Source of the DNA: Prosthecobacter sp.
Lineage (GTDB): Bacteria > Verrucomicrobiota > Verrucomicrobiia > Verrucomicrobiales > Verrucomicrobiaceae
Length of the DNA: 64,000 nt
Assembly: GCF_034366625.1 (NCBI RefSeq)
Contig: NZ_JAXMIH010000005.1
Coordinates: 1 to 64,000, forward strand
Reading direction: 5' to 3'
How positions within the stretch are numbered: the stretch's first letter is position 1; the number at the start of each line of letters is the position of its first letter. The notes beneath the pieces were generated by a model. It was not told where the DNA came from. It made no database searches and worked only from the letters and a program-made list of their open reading frames with translations. Made by a program: the position numbers and the translations under genes. Of this stretch, positions 11,078 to 19,988 are shown one piece after another.

Positions 11078-11797
11078 TTACGCCTTCTTTGCAGCGGCAT
11101 ACTGCTTCGCCACTTCGGCCCAGTTCACCACATTCCACCAAGCGGCGATGTAGTCAGGACGTTTGTTTTGATATTTGAGATAGTAGGCGTGCTCCCAGAC
11201 ATCAAGGCCGAGGATCGGGGTGCCTAGATTTTCGTCTTCGAGGATGCCTTTCATGAGCGGGTTGTCCTGGTTTGGCGTGGAGGTGACTTTGAGCGTGCCG
11301 TCCTTGGTGACGATGAGCCAAGCCCAGCCGGAGCCGAAGCGCTTCGTGCCGGCCTCGCTGAAGAGTTTTTTGAAGTCGTCGATGCTGGTGAAGGTGCTCT
11401 GGATCGCCTCGCCGAGCTTGCCTTCGGGGCCTTTGGGGCCGCTGCCGGCGGGGGCCATCCATTTCCAGAACCAGGTGTGGTTCACATGGCCGCCACCGTT
11501 GTTGCGGATGAGCATGCGCTGGGCCTCGGGGACGGCTTTGAGGTCGGAAATCAGGGCGACAGGGTCGGTTTTGTCCACGCTGGCGGCCTTGAGGGCGTCG
11601 CCGAGATTTTTGATATAGGCGGCGTGGTGCTTGCTGAAGTGGATATTCATCGTCATCGCGTCGATGTGCGGCTCCAAGGCCTCAGGCGCGTAGGGCAGGG
11701 GAGATTGAGTGAGATCCAGCGCGTGGCTGCTGGCTGGGACGATGAGAGATCCCGCCAGGGCGGCGGTGCTGGTGGTGAGGAAAACGCGGCGGTTCAT
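11078..11797 (-). CDS. sod: Exported Fe/Mn-family superoxide dismutase, Mn-like
   Basis: 239 residues. The leader MNRRVFLTTSTAALAGSLIV carries a Tat-like RR, so export is likely. The mature part begins about residue 28 (LDLTQSPLPYAPEALEPHID). Metal ligands: His of MNIHFSKHHAAY, His of GGGHVNHTWFWKW, Asp of LGLDVWEHAYYLKYQN and the following His. The GGGHVNH motif resembles Mn- rather than Fe-type enzymes (AAQxWNH), but metal use cannot be settled from sequence. It detoxifies superoxide in the periplasm. A Fe-only or cambialistic enzyme remains possible. Confidence 0.93.
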   Translation of the reverse strand: MNRRVFLTTSTAALAGSLIVPASSHALDLTQSPLPYAPEALEPHIDAMTMNIHFSKHHAAYIKNLGDALKAASVDKTDPVALISDLKAVPEAQRMLIRNNGGGHVNHTWFWKWMAPAGSGPKGPEGKLGEAIQSTFTSIDDFKKLFSEAGTKRFGSGWAWLIVTKDGTLKVTSTPNQDNPLMKGILEDENLGTPILGLDVWEHAYYLKYQNKRPDYIAAWWNVVNWAEVAKQYAAAKKA

Positions 11798-11906
11798 GAT
11801 GAGAGTGAGGTTGAGATAGGGCCTGAGGATACGAAGGAGGCCGGGCCGATGTCACGGTTAAAGTGATGCGTGCAAAGCTTTGCCGTCGTGGTAGCATCCG
11901 CCCGTC

Positions 11907-12977
11907 ATGGCCGCAGTCACCCATCCCCCCGAGTGGACCACTCCGCAGTCCTCCTTTCGTTCGCGCGACGATTGGAGCCTGAAATGGTGGGTGATGTTCG
12001 CGCTGATCCTCTCCGTGGTGTTTCACATGCTGCTGGTGGTCGGTTTCGACTTCCTGGGCGTGTCGGGTTTGCAGCCCGTGCAGCCACGTCAGGTGCCGGA
12101 GCGCATCCGCATCAGCGAGCAGTTGCTGAAGGATCAGCAGGCCATTCAGCAAATTCCCGAAACCATCGCGCCGGGCAATGTGCCGGACATGAAGGCCTTT
12201 GAGCCGAAACTGGACGATTTCGACAAGCTGCAGGAGTTGCCGGCAAACCAGGAGATCGACCTCACGCCGAATGTGAAGGAGATCACGAACTTCATCCGCG
12301 CCAACGATCCTGGCGATGGTGCTCCCGGTTCACCGAAGGCCACGGACATGGCGAAGCTGCTTGCGCCGCAAGCCATGGCCGCGCCCGACATCGCTGCCGA
12401 GATGGCCAGCGTGCGCCGCGAAGTGCTGTCGAAGCCGGTTTCCGAAAAACAAATGCTGCTTGATGCCGGAGCGCTCGATCCTGGCCAGGGCGGCAAGATG
12501 GACAGCGGATTGCTCGATGCCGTGAAAAGCCAGGGCACGGCGACCGCCGCAGGCGCACGTGTGAAGGGATTCAGCAATCTCGATGATCTCCTCGGTGGTG
12601 GCGGCAAGATGGGCGGCAGCACCGCGCCGATTCTGATGCCCACCGACCTGCTCTTTGAGTACGGCAGCGATCAACTCGCCGAAGCTGCCCGCCTCAGCCT
12701 CATGAAGCTCGGTTTCCTCATTCAAAAGAACCCGGACTCGCTGTTTATCATCGAAGGCCATACCGACAGCTTCGGTGGCGAGGATTTCAATTTCGAACTC
12801 AGCATCCGCCGCGCGAACGCCGTGGTGGCGTGGCTGCGTGAATCGCTCGGCCTTGGCAGTGATCGCATTCAGGCGATGGGCATGGGCAAATCGAAGCCCA
12901 TCGTCAGTGTCGCCGGCACCGTGGAGCAGCAGGGCCTGAACCGCCGCGTGGAGATCAAGGTGCGGCCGAAAAAATAA
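11907..12977 (+). CDS. OmpA-family peptidoglycan-binding protein with N-terminal membrane anchor
   Basis: 356 residues. An N-terminal cytoplasmic tail is followed by one membrane segment at about 29-47 (WVMFALILSVVFHMLLVVGF) and a long polar linker; the C-terminal ~120 residues form the OmpA/MotB domain (LLFEYGSDQLAEAARLSL, IIEGHTDSFGGEDFNFELS, LNRRVEIKV). GHTD and NxxLSxxRA-like residues are the diaminopimelate-binding motifs. The layout (inner-membrane anchor, periplasmic wall-binding domain) resembles a MotB or TolR/TonB-like spacer protein more than an outer-membrane porin. No MotA/ExbB partner is adjacent. The next gene, 27 bases on, is a polytopic membrane protein. Confidence 0.88.
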   Translation: MAAVTHPPEWTTPQSSFRSRDDWSLKWWVMFALILSVVFHMLLVVGFDFLGVSGLQPVQPRQVPERIRISEQLLKDQQAIQQIPETIAPGNVPDMKAFEPKLDDFDKLQELPANQEIDLTPNVKEITNFIRANDPGDGAPGSPKATDMAKLLAPQAMAAPDIAAEMASVRREVLSKPVSEKQMLLDAGALDPGQGGKMDSGLLDAVKSQGTATAAGARVKGFSNLDDLLGGGGKMGGSTAPILMPTDLLFEYGSDQLAEAARLSLMKLGFLIQKNPDSLFIIEGHTDSFGGEDFNFELSIRRANAVVAWLRESLGLGSDRIQAMGMGKSKPIVSVAGTVEQQGLNRRVEIKVRPKK

Positions 12978-13004
12978 CCACCTCACGTCAACCTCGCAGC
13001 ACGC

Positions 13005-14444
13005 ATGCCGGTCAAATCCGTGTTTCTGCATCTCACTAGGCTTTGGCTGAGCGGTGGCCGCTGGGTGGTGATGTTCGCGTGTTTGGTTTTCTTTGCCTGG
13101 TGCTACATGCGGGCGTTTCAACGGCAAGGCGAGGCTGGTGCAAGCATCCACGAGCAAGAACGGATGTATCTGAATGCCGCCATCGAAACGCGGCGTGATC
13201 TGACACCGGATTTTTCCAAAGGTGTCTCCAAGCCGCTGAACGACTGGCTGCCGCATCACACGGATGGTGTCGTGCGCCCGCTGTGGCCGTGGCTTGCCGC
13301 GTGGAGCGTTGCTGCCGATCATGTTCCAGCCTCCTCCTTGAGCGTTGAGGATCAGCGCGTGCTGCGCTCTGGCAAACGCTGGCTCTTTGGTCTGAGCCTT
13401 GGATTTCTGCTGATGCTTGGCCTGGCTGCGGCGCGGGTATTTTCGGTGCCTGCGGCCCTGTTGACAATCCTGACGATCGGTTTTGGTGTGCTGCTGCCTT
13501 CGGCGGCGATGTTTTCCCCCGACGTGCTTTTTCAGCTCCTGTTTCTGCTCACCTGGGTGTGCTGCATCGCCGCGTTGAAGCGCAATTCGCTCTGGCTCTA
13601 CGGTGTGATCGGTTTTTTCTCCGCTCTGGCCAATCTCGCGTTGCCTTCGGCGACGTCGCTGGTCCTCGTCTTCATTTTCGTGAGCACCCTGCGCTGGCTG
13701 TGGGGCATGATCCTGGCGTATTGGTCGCAGGAAGGCGGCACGACGCTCTGGGTGTGGCGCAATCATTGGCTGGGCATGATCTTGCTCGTCGTCTGTCACC
13801 TGATCACCGTGGGACCGATGCTGGCGCACTCAAAGGAGAAGCTGGGAGATGCCGCGCCGTTTTTCTGGCGCTGGTTTGACGATGAAAACGCCATGCGCCA
13901 GTGGACGGCCGCGCATCAAACCCGCGAGGCTTTGCAAGCGGTGCCTGTGGGCGAGGTGCCAAGTTATGCAAACTACCTTGAATCCCACGCGCCGGATGCG
14001 GTCAGCGCACGGTTGAGCCAAGGAAGCATGAAAATGATCGAATCCGTGCTGCAATGGCCATGGAGCTTCGATTCACTGCCCCAGGAGCGCGGTGTTTTTG
14101 TCGCCGTTCTGGCGGCTGTCTTGATCTTGCTCATCCTCATCGTCTGGTTCGTGGCGCCGCGTGCTTCACATGCCGGTCAGGCGCTGCATCCCGAGACTGC
14201 GCCGCTGGTTTTTTTCACCGTGCTGGCTTTCGTGGTCTGCATGCTCGACTTCGGCTGGGACATGTCGGTTTTGACGTGGGGGAACCGCCATCTCGCCCTG
14301 TATCCACCGCTTGTGCTCAGCCTGCTGTGGGCCAGCGAGTCCCTCGTGCATCGCGCCCGGCGGCGGAAGATGCGCCTGCCAGTTTTTGTGGTCTATGAGA
14401 TGATTTTGTGGGCGCTCTCCGTTCTGGTCGTCTTGCGCGCGTGA
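13005..14444 (+). CDS. Polytopic membrane protein, possible GT-C-type glycosyltransferase
   Basis: 479 residues with about 9-10 hydrophobic segments: one near the N-terminus (VVMFACLVFFAWCYM), then a periplasmic loop with acidic residues (HEQERMYLNAAIETR, HHTDGVVRPLWPWLAAW), then a run of helices to the end. One TM, an acidic loop and many helices is the general layout of PMT/ArnT-type glycosyltransferases, and PLWPWLAAW is reminiscent of that group, but I cannot show a DD/DE catalytic motif. Probably co-transcribed with the OmpA-like gene upstream. Confidence 0.7.
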   Translation: MPVKSVFLHLTRLWLSGGRWVVMFACLVFFAWCYMRAFQRQGEAGASIHEQERMYLNAAIETRRDLTPDFSKGVSKPLNDWLPHHTDGVVRPLWPWLAAWSVAADHVPASSLSVEDQRVLRSGKRWLFGLSLGFLLMLGLAAARVFSVPAALLTILTIGFGVLLPSAAMFSPDVLFQLLFLLTWVCCIAALKRNSLWLYGVIGFFSALANLALPSATSLVLVFIFVSTLRWLWGMILAYWSQEGGTTLWVWRNHWLGMILLVVCHLITVGPMLAHSKEKLGDAAPFFWRWFDDENAMRQWTAAHQTREALQAVPVGEVPSYANYLESHAPDAVSARLSQGSMKMIESVLQWPWSFDSLPQERGVFVAVLAAVLILLILIVWFVAPRASHAGQALHPETAPLVFFTVLAFVVCMLDFGWDMSVLTWGNRHLALYPPLVLSLLWASESLVHRARRRKMRLPVFVVYEMILWALSVLVVLRA

Positions 14445-14495
14445 TCGTGTTCTTGCAGCCCGCCCCTTTCACGGCATGAATGCGCGCCCTGCTTC

Positions 14496-15296
14496 ATGGC
14501 CGCCCCCAAACATCGTTTCATCCTCTGCTTCGACTTCGATGGCACCCTCGTGCATCCAGAGAGCGATCCCGTGTTTCATCCGGGCCTCGGGCAGATGATT
14601 CAACTGCTGCGCGGCCAGGGTGCCGCGTGGGTCATCAACACCGGTCGCAGCCTCAGCCAGACCATCGAAGGTCTCGCGCAGCACGGCATTTACTCCGAGC
14701 CGGATTTCATCATCGCGCAGGAGTGTGACATCTACAAACCGGGCTTCTTCAGTCAGTGGAAGGACTTTGGCTCATGGAACCGCCTGGCCCGCCGGGCGCA
14801 GGAACGATTCGCCAAAGATCACCAGCCCTCGCTACAGGCCATCAAACAGATGGTCGAGACACAGACGCAAGCTTCCTTCATCACCGGTGGTGAAGGCGAG
14901 ATGGGAATCGTCGCCACGAGTGATGCCGAACTCGATGGCGTCTGCGCCTACATCGACTCGCACGCACGCCAGTTCCCGGACATCGGTTACCATCGCAACG
15001 GCATCTACCTGCGCTTTTCCCACAGCGGCTACAGCAAAGGCACCGCGCTGAGCGAGCTGGCGCGTCTGCTCGGCCTCGATTCGTCCGCCTGCTTCGCTGC
15101 CGGGGATAACTACAACGACCTCAGCATGCTTGATCCCCGCCACGCCCGCATGATCGCCTGCCCCGGCAATGCGGTTGATCCGGTGAAGCACATCGTGCAT
15201 TCCCGCGGCGGTTTCATCGCCACCCGCGTTGCCAGCGAGGGCATGATGGAGGCGCTGACGCATTATTTTGGCGGTTCCCCAGCCCCAGCGGCCTGA
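14496..15296 (+). CDS. HAD-superfamily phosphatase (Cof/sucrose-phosphatase-like)
   Basis: 266 residues. Motif I is CFDFDGTLVHPESD (nucleophile and acid Asp at 17 and 19), motif II NTGRS, motif III Lys in YSKGTALSELARLLG, motif IV GDNYNDLSMLDP. The large C2 cap between motifs II and III places it in the IIB group (Cof, sucrose-6F-phosphate phosphatase). It likely dephosphorylates a sugar phosphate in the cytoplasm; substrate unknown. The ATG at 14496 immediately precedes the beta-strand of motif I, a normal start. Confidence 0.9.
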   Translation: MAAPKHRFILCFDFDGTLVHPESDPVFHPGLGQMIQLLRGQGAAWVINTGRSLSQTIEGLAQHGIYSEPDFIIAQECDIYKPGFFSQWKDFGSWNRLARRAQERFAKDHQPSLQAIKQMVETQTQASFITGGEGEMGIVATSDAELDGVCAYIDSHARQFPDIGYHRNGIYLRFSHSGYSKGTALSELARLLGLDSSACFAAGDNYNDLSMLDPRHARMIACPGNAVDPVKHIVHSRGGFIATRVASEGMMEALTHYFGGSPAPAA

Positions 15297-15400
15297 TTTC
15301 GCGGTCGAAGGTAGCAGTTTTCTCTTGCCGAACGGGGTGAGGTGTGGAAATCTCCGCGCCCCTCGTCCCAGACGGCGGGAAAACTCTCACTTTTCAGGTT

Positions 15401-15715
15401 ATGGCATACGCAATCATCAAAACAGGCGGCAAGCAGTACAAAGTCTCCGTGGGCGACAAGCTCGACGTGGAGAAGCTCGAATCCGCCGAAGGCGAAACCG
15501 CCACCTTCGATCAGGTGCTCGCCGCCGGTGAAGGCAGCACCATCACCGTGGGCGCTCCCACTGTCGCTGGAGCCAGCGTTTCCGCCAAGGTGCTCAAGCA
15601 GCACAAGGCCGACAAGGTCACCACCTTCAAGTTCCGCAAGCGCAAGGGCTTCCACAAGACCCGTGGTCACCGTCAGCCGCTGACCCTCGTGCAGATCACT
15701 GCCATCAACGCCTAA
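15401..15715 (+). CDS. rplU: 50S ribosomal protein L21
   Basis: 104 residues beginning MAYAIIKTGGKQYKVSVGDK, the canonical L21 start, with the family signature KFRKRKGFHKTRGHRQPLT near the C-terminus. In-frame codons upstream of 15401 are rejected because the standard L21 N-terminus starts here. It binds 23S rRNA in the large subunit. It precedes rpmA by 21 bases in the universal rplU-rpmA operon. Confidence 0.98.
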   Translation: MAYAIIKTGGKQYKVSVGDKLDVEKLESAEGETATFDQVLAAGEGSTITVGAPTVAGASVSAKVLKQHKADKVTTFKFRKRKGFHKTRGHRQPLTLVQITAINA

Positions 15716-15736
15716 TCCCCTCACCACTCTCCTCTT

Positions 15737-15994
15737 ATGGCCCATAAAAAAGGACAAGGTTCCGTCAAGAACGGTCGCGACAGCCAGAGCAAGCGTCTTG
15801 GCGTCAAAAAATTCGGCGGTGAATCCGTCGTCGCAGGCAACATCATCCTCCGCCAGCGCGGAACGAAGTGGATTCCCGGCCTCAATGTCGGTCTCGGCAG
15901 AGATCACACCATCTTTGCTCTCGTGGACGGCAATGTCCGCTTCGACAAAGACGGTCGTCGCGTGAACATCCAGCCTGCCGCCCTTCAGGCGTAA
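15737..15994 (+). CDS. rpmA: 50S ribosomal protein L27
   Basis: 85 residues with the L27 signature ([47 protein letters not shown]). The N-terminus starts directly at MAHKKG, the normal mature-like form, with no Firmicutes-style cleavable extension. It sits near the peptidyl-transferase centre. Followed by a clear terminator, so rplU-rpmA is a self-contained unit here; obg is not next to it. Confidence 0.98.
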   Translation: MAHKKGQGSVKNGRDSQSKRLGVKKFGGESVVAGNIILRQRGTKWIPGLNVGLGRDHTIFALVDGNVRFDKDGRRVNIQPAALQA

Positions 15995-16018
15995 CTTTCA
16001 GGCACAATAACTTTTCGA

Positions 16019-16047
16019 AGGGCGCGGACAAACTCCGCGCCCTTTTT
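16019..16047 (+). terminator. Rho-independent terminator of rplU-rpmA
   Basis: Stem AGGGCGCGGA (16019-16028), loop CAAAC, TCCGCGCCCT (16034-16043), followed by TTTTT. Confidence 0.93.
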
Positions 16048-16111
16048 CATGCCCGAAGTGGCTATTTCCTACTTTACACATCGAGAATAAGGTGAATAAT
16101 CCGCGCTCCGC

Positions 16112-16768
16112 ATGAATCCCGACCAAATCCAAGCTCTCAACGACGATCTCAAAGGCAAGTCGCCCCAGGAAATCATCCAAGCTGCGCTCGCTCATGCCGA
16201 CGGCCAGTCCATCGTCACCACAAATTTTCGTCCGTATGAGGCAGTGATCCTGCATCTCGCCACGGAGCAGGAGGCGGGCATCCCCATCCTGTGGGTCGAT
16301 CACGGCACCAATCTCCCTGAAACTTACCGTTTCGCCGAAAAGAGCCACGCACGCCTCGGCCTCAACTTGAAGCCTTATCTGCCGCTCATGACCGCCGCGC
16401 ACTGGTTGGCCCTCAACGGTGGCCAGGTGCCGATGCCGGACGAAGTCGAGCGTGTGGAGTCCTTCAGCCGCATCATGAAGCTGGAGCCGTTCGAGCGCGG
16501 CATGCGCGAACTGGCCCCGAAAGTCTGGATCACCGCCCTGCGCAAAGAGCAGAACCCCCAGCGTGCGGCCACGCTTCAGCCCTTCATGTGGGACGCGAAA
16601 TTCAACTGCCTTAAGGTGAACCCCATCCTCGACTGGACGCCCGTCGAGATGGACGCCTACCTGCTCGAACATGATCTGCCCAACGAGCGCACCTACTACG
16701 ATCCCGCCAAGGGTGATGAAAAACACGAATGCGGCCTGCACGCCAAGCTCGTCACTGACAAAGTGTAA
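16112..16768 (+). CDS. cysH: Phosphoadenylyl-sulfate reductase (thioredoxin), CysH
   Basis: 218 residues of the PAPS-reductase family: IPILWVDHGTNLPETYRFAE matches the conserved region around the nucleotide site, and the catalytic-tail motif KHECGLHAKL ends the protein (catalytic Cys about 208). The CC...CxxC iron-sulfur cysteines of APS reductases are missing, so the PAPS-specific type is more likely. It reduces PAPS to sulfite using thioredoxin. The nucleotide-binding segment is diverged (VTTNFRPYEAVILHLA). It is first of a tight cysH-tauE-cysD-cysN set. No cysC kinase gene is seen to make PAPS. Confidence 0.9.
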   Translation: MNPDQIQALNDDLKGKSPQEIIQAALAHADGQSIVTTNFRPYEAVILHLATEQEAGIPILWVDHGTNLPETYRFAEKSHARLGLNLKPYLPLMTAAHWLALNGGQVPMPDEVERVESFSRIMKLEPFERGMRELAPKVWITALRKEQNPQRAATLQPFMWDAKFNCLKVNPILDWTPVEMDAYLLEHDLPNERTYYDPAKGDEKHECGLHAKLVTDKV

Positions 16769-16774
16769 GCGCCC

Positions 16775-17524
16775 ATGGATCTGCCGCCCGACTTCCTGCT
16801 CTACATCGCCGCCGGCTTCGTCGCTCAATTGATCGATGGAGCGCTCGGCATGGCCTATGGCGTCAGCGCCTCGTCGCTGCTCATGGCCCTCGGTGTACCG
16901 CCTGCGGCCACGAGTGCCACCGTGCATGCGGCGGAGTGCTTCACCACCGGCGCGTCTGCGATTTCGCATCACGCGTTTGGGAATGTGGACCGCTTTCTGT
17001 TTCGTCGGCTGCTCATTCCCGCCGTCATCGGTGCCATCATCGGCGCGTACTTGCTCTCCTCAATCGGCGACGTGCTCAAACCCTGGGTTTCCGGCTATCT
17101 CATCCTCATGGGTGCCGTGATCATCGCCAAAGCCTTCGTCCGCGTGCCGCCGCGCAATGTGACCACGCATCTGGCCCCACTCGGCTTCTTCGGCGCTCTC
17201 GTCGATGCCATGGGCGGCGGCGGCTGGGGCCCGATTGTCGCGTCCAACCTCATCGTGCGTGGCAACAACGTCCGCATCACAGTCGGCAGCGTGAACGCCG
17301 TCGAGTTCTTCGTCACGCTGGCCGCCAGCATCACCTTTTTCCTCACCATCGGCCTCACGCATTGGAGCATCATCCTCGGTCTTGCCATCGGCGGCATGAT
17401 CGCCGCGCCGTTTGGAGCCTGGGCTGCCAAACACATCCCGCACAAGCCCTTCATGATTCTCGTCGGCGTCCTCGTCGTCGTCCTCAGCACGCGCAATCTC
17501 CTCAAATTCATGTCCTGGATCTAG
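16775..17524 (+). CDS. TauE/SafE-family anion permease
   Basis: 249 residues, about 7-8 membrane helices, with the duplicated TauE/SafE pattern: GFVAQLIDGALGMAYGVSAS in the first half and FFGALVDAMGGGGWGPIVAS in the second. It is seven bases after cysH and upstream of cysD, so it likely moves sulfate, sulfite or a sulfonate for assimilation. Direction of transport cannot be read from sequence. The family also includes sulfite exporters. Confidence 0.9.
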   Translation: MDLPPDFLLYIAAGFVAQLIDGALGMAYGVSASSLLMALGVPPAATSATVHAAECFTTGASAISHHAFGNVDRFLFRRLLIPAVIGAIIGAYLLSSIGDVLKPWVSGYLILMGAVIIAKAFVRVPPRNVTTHLAPLGFFGALVDAMGGGGWGPIVASNLIVRGNNVRITVGSVNAVEFFVTLAASITFFLTIGLTHWSIILGLAIGGMIAAPFGAWAAKHIPHKPFMILVGVLVVVLSTRNLLKFMSWI

Positions 17525-17647
17525 TCTGCTCAAGACGCCTCCGCTCTTGCCATTCCTTGAGCATCCGTACCCGGCGTCTTGACACCCCCCTTCCCCTGTT
17601 TCCTCTCCAGTCTTCCCTACGGCTCTCGTTTTCTTTTCCCTGACGTC

Positions 17648-18556
17648 ATGTCCGCCATCACCCACCTTCAATTCCTCGAATCCGAGGCCATCTACATCCT
17701 GCGCGAAACCGCCGCGCAGTTCCAAAAGCCCGCGCTTCTCTTCTCCGGCGGCAAAGATTCCATCGTCATGGCCTGGCTGGCTCGCAAAGCCTTCTATCCA
17801 TCGAAACTCCCCTTCCCGCTGCTCCACGTCGATACCGGCCACAACTTCCCCGAGGCCATGGAGTACCGCGATTGGTTCGTGCAGGAAATCGGCGCGACCT
17901 TGACCATCGGCCTCGTGCAGAAGTCCATCGACGATGGTCGCGTGCAGGAAGAAAAGGGTCACAACGCCAGCCGCAACAAACTACAGACCGTCACCTTGCT
18001 CGACACCATCGAGGAGCACCAATACGACGCCTGCCTCGGCGGTGGTCGTCGTGATGAAGAAAAAGCACGCGCCAAAGAGCGCTTCTTCAGCCACCGCGAT
18101 GAATTCGGCCAATGGGACCCGAAAAACCAGCGCCCCGAGCTCTGGAACATCTTCAACGGCCGCAAACACTTCGGTGAGCACTTCCGCGTCTTCCCGCTCA
18201 GCAACTGGACCGAGATGGACATCTGGCAATACATCCGCCAGGAAAACATCCCGCTGCCGAGCCTCTACTTCAGCCATCAGCGCAAAATCATCGAGCGCCA
18301 CGGCCAGTTTCTCGACGCCAGCACCGGCATCATCCCGCTGCTCGATGAAGAGAAACCCAAGGTCAAAGAAATGACCATCCGTTTCCGCACCGTCGGCGAC
18401 GCCACCTGCACCGGCGCCGTCGAATCCACCGCCAGCACCATCGACGAAATCGTCGCCGAAGTCGCCGCCGCTCGCCAGACCGAACGCGGCACCCGCGCCG
18501 ACGACAAGCGCAGCGAAACCGCCATGGAGGACCGCAAGAAGGAAGGATACTTCTGA
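17648..18556 (+). CDS. cysD: Sulfate adenylyltransferase subunit 2
   Basis: 302 residues. PP-loop FSGGKDSIVMAW at about 36, DTGHNFPEAM, the GGRRDEEKARAKER segment and PLSNWTEMDIWQYI are CysD hallmarks. The enzyme makes APS from ATP and sulfate, with energy from the CysN GTPase. The ATG at 17648 (MSAITHLQFLESEAIYILRE) is the family start; the upstream in-frame stretch is proline-rich and non-conserved. cysN follows 50 bases later. Confidence 0.96.
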   Translation: MSAITHLQFLESEAIYILRETAAQFQKPALLFSGGKDSIVMAWLARKAFYPSKLPFPLLHVDTGHNFPEAMEYRDWFVQEIGATLTIGLVQKSIDDGRVQEEKGHNASRNKLQTVTLLDTIEEHQYDACLGGGRRDEEKARAKERFFSHRDEFGQWDPKNQRPELWNIFNGRKHFGEHFRVFPLSNWTEMDIWQYIRQENIPLPSLYFSHQRKIIERHGQFLDASTGIIPLLDEEKPKVKEMTIRFRTVGDATCTGAVESTASTIDEIVAEVAAARQTERGTRADDKRSETAMEDRKKEGYF

Positions 18557-18606
18557 TCTTAGCGAGAACCGCAGCCCACCCACTTCACTCTCACTTTCCT
18601 CAGATC

Positions 18607-19947
18607 ATGGACGTTCTCGTCAACCCCACCGAATCCTCTCTTCTCCGCTTCACGACAGCCGGTTCTGTCGATGATGGCAAAAGCACGCTCATCGGCCGCT
18701 TGCTGTATGACTCGAAGTCGATCTTTGAAGACCAGCTTCTTGCCGTCGAAGAATCCTCCAAGCGTCGTGGCGACGCGCATGTGAATCTTGCGCTGCTGAC
18801 CGATGGCCTGCGCGCTGAACGCGAGCAAGGCATCACGATTGATGTGGCCTACCGCTACTTCGCCACGCCAAAGCGCAAGTTTATCATCGCCGACACACCG
18901 GGGCACATTCAGTACACGCGTAATATGGTCACCGGCGCTTCCACGGCCGATTTGGCGATCATTCTCATCGACGCACGTCTCGGCGTGATCGAGCAGACGA
19001 TGCGTCACACGTATCTCGCGTCGCTGCTGCGCATCGGGCACATCGTGTTGGCCGTGAACAAGATGGATCTCGTGGATTTCGACCAGACGGTCTATGACAA
19101 GATCGTCGGCGACTTCCAAGCCTTCGCCAAAGGCCTGGACAATCTCCCCCAAGTCACGCCGATCCCCATGAGCGCCCTGAATGGCGACAACGTGGTCGAT
19201 AAATCCGAAAGCACGCCGTGGTACACCGGCCCCTCGCTCCTGCAGCATCTCGAAACCGTGCAGGTGCATGCCGAAACCGCCGCCGATGAAGCGCGCTTCG
19301 CCGTGCAGTGGGTGATTCGCCCGATCTCTGACCGCAAGGACGCCAAGCTCGGCAATCTGCACGACTATCGCGGCTTCGCTGGCCGCATGGCCAGCGGCAC
19401 CTTCCGCATGGGCGATGACGTGCTTGTTTATCCTTCGGCGATGAAGTCGAAGATCACCGGCATTCACACCTATGAAGGCCCGCAGCAGGAAACCACCCCG
19501 CAGCTCAGCTACAGCATCACCGTCGCCGATGAGATCGACACCAGCCGCGGCGGCATGATCGTCAAGGCGAACGAACCCGCGCAAACCAGCCAGGAGTTCG
19601 ACGCCATGATCTGCTGGTTCTCCGACAAGAAGATCCTCAAGCCGCGTGGTCGTTTCCATCTGCGCCACACCACGAATGATGTGCGCGCCATCGTCACCGA
19701 CGTGCTCTACAAGGTGAACATCAGCACGCTCGAAAAAACCGTCGAGAGCAAGGAATTCCATCTCAATGACATCGGTTGCATCCGCATCCGTTGTGCCACG
19801 CCGATCTTCTTCGACCCCTATTCCAAGAACCGCACCACCGGCAGCTTCGTGCTCGTCGATGAGCAGACCAACAACACCGTCGCCGCCGGCATGATCCAGC
19901 GCAGTGTGGGCGGGGACGACTTCGAAGATCCGGGTTCGGCGATCTAA
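18607..19947 (+). CDS. cysN: Sulfate adenylyltransferase subunit 1 (GTPase)
   Basis: 446 residues of the EF-Tu-like CysN family. G1 GSVDDGKST, G3 DTPGH, G4 NKMDLVD; the beta-barrel domains follow and the protein ends at about residue 446 without an APS-kinase (CysC) domain. It hydrolyses GTP to drive APS formation by CysD. It is the last gene of the sulfur cluster; no sulfite reductase (cysI/cysJ) lies downstream, so those steps must be encoded elsewhere. Confidence 0.96.
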   Translation: MDVLVNPTESSLLRFTTAGSVDDGKSTLIGRLLYDSKSIFEDQLLAVEESSKRRGDAHVNLALLTDGLRAEREQGITIDVAYRYFATPKRKFIIADTPGHIQYTRNMVTGASTADLAIILIDARLGVIEQTMRHTYLASLLRIGHIVLAVNKMDLVDFDQTVYDKIVGDFQAFAKGLDNLPQVTPIPMSALNGDNVVDKSESTPWYTGPSLLQHLETVQVHAETAADEARFAVQWVIRPISDRKDAKLGNLHDYRGFAGRMASGTFRMGDDVLVYPSAMKSKITGIHTYEGPQQETTPQLSYSITVADEIDTSRGGMIVKANEPAQTSQEFDAMICWFSDKKILKPRGRFHLRHTTNDVRAIVTDVLYKVNISTLEKTVESKEFHLNDIGCIRIRCATPIFFDPYSKNRTTGSFVLVDEQTNNTVAAGMIQRSVGGDDFEDPGSAI

Positions 19948-19988
19948 AGCGCGAGAACCTGCGCAGGGCCGCGTAATGGTTCGCGGCC

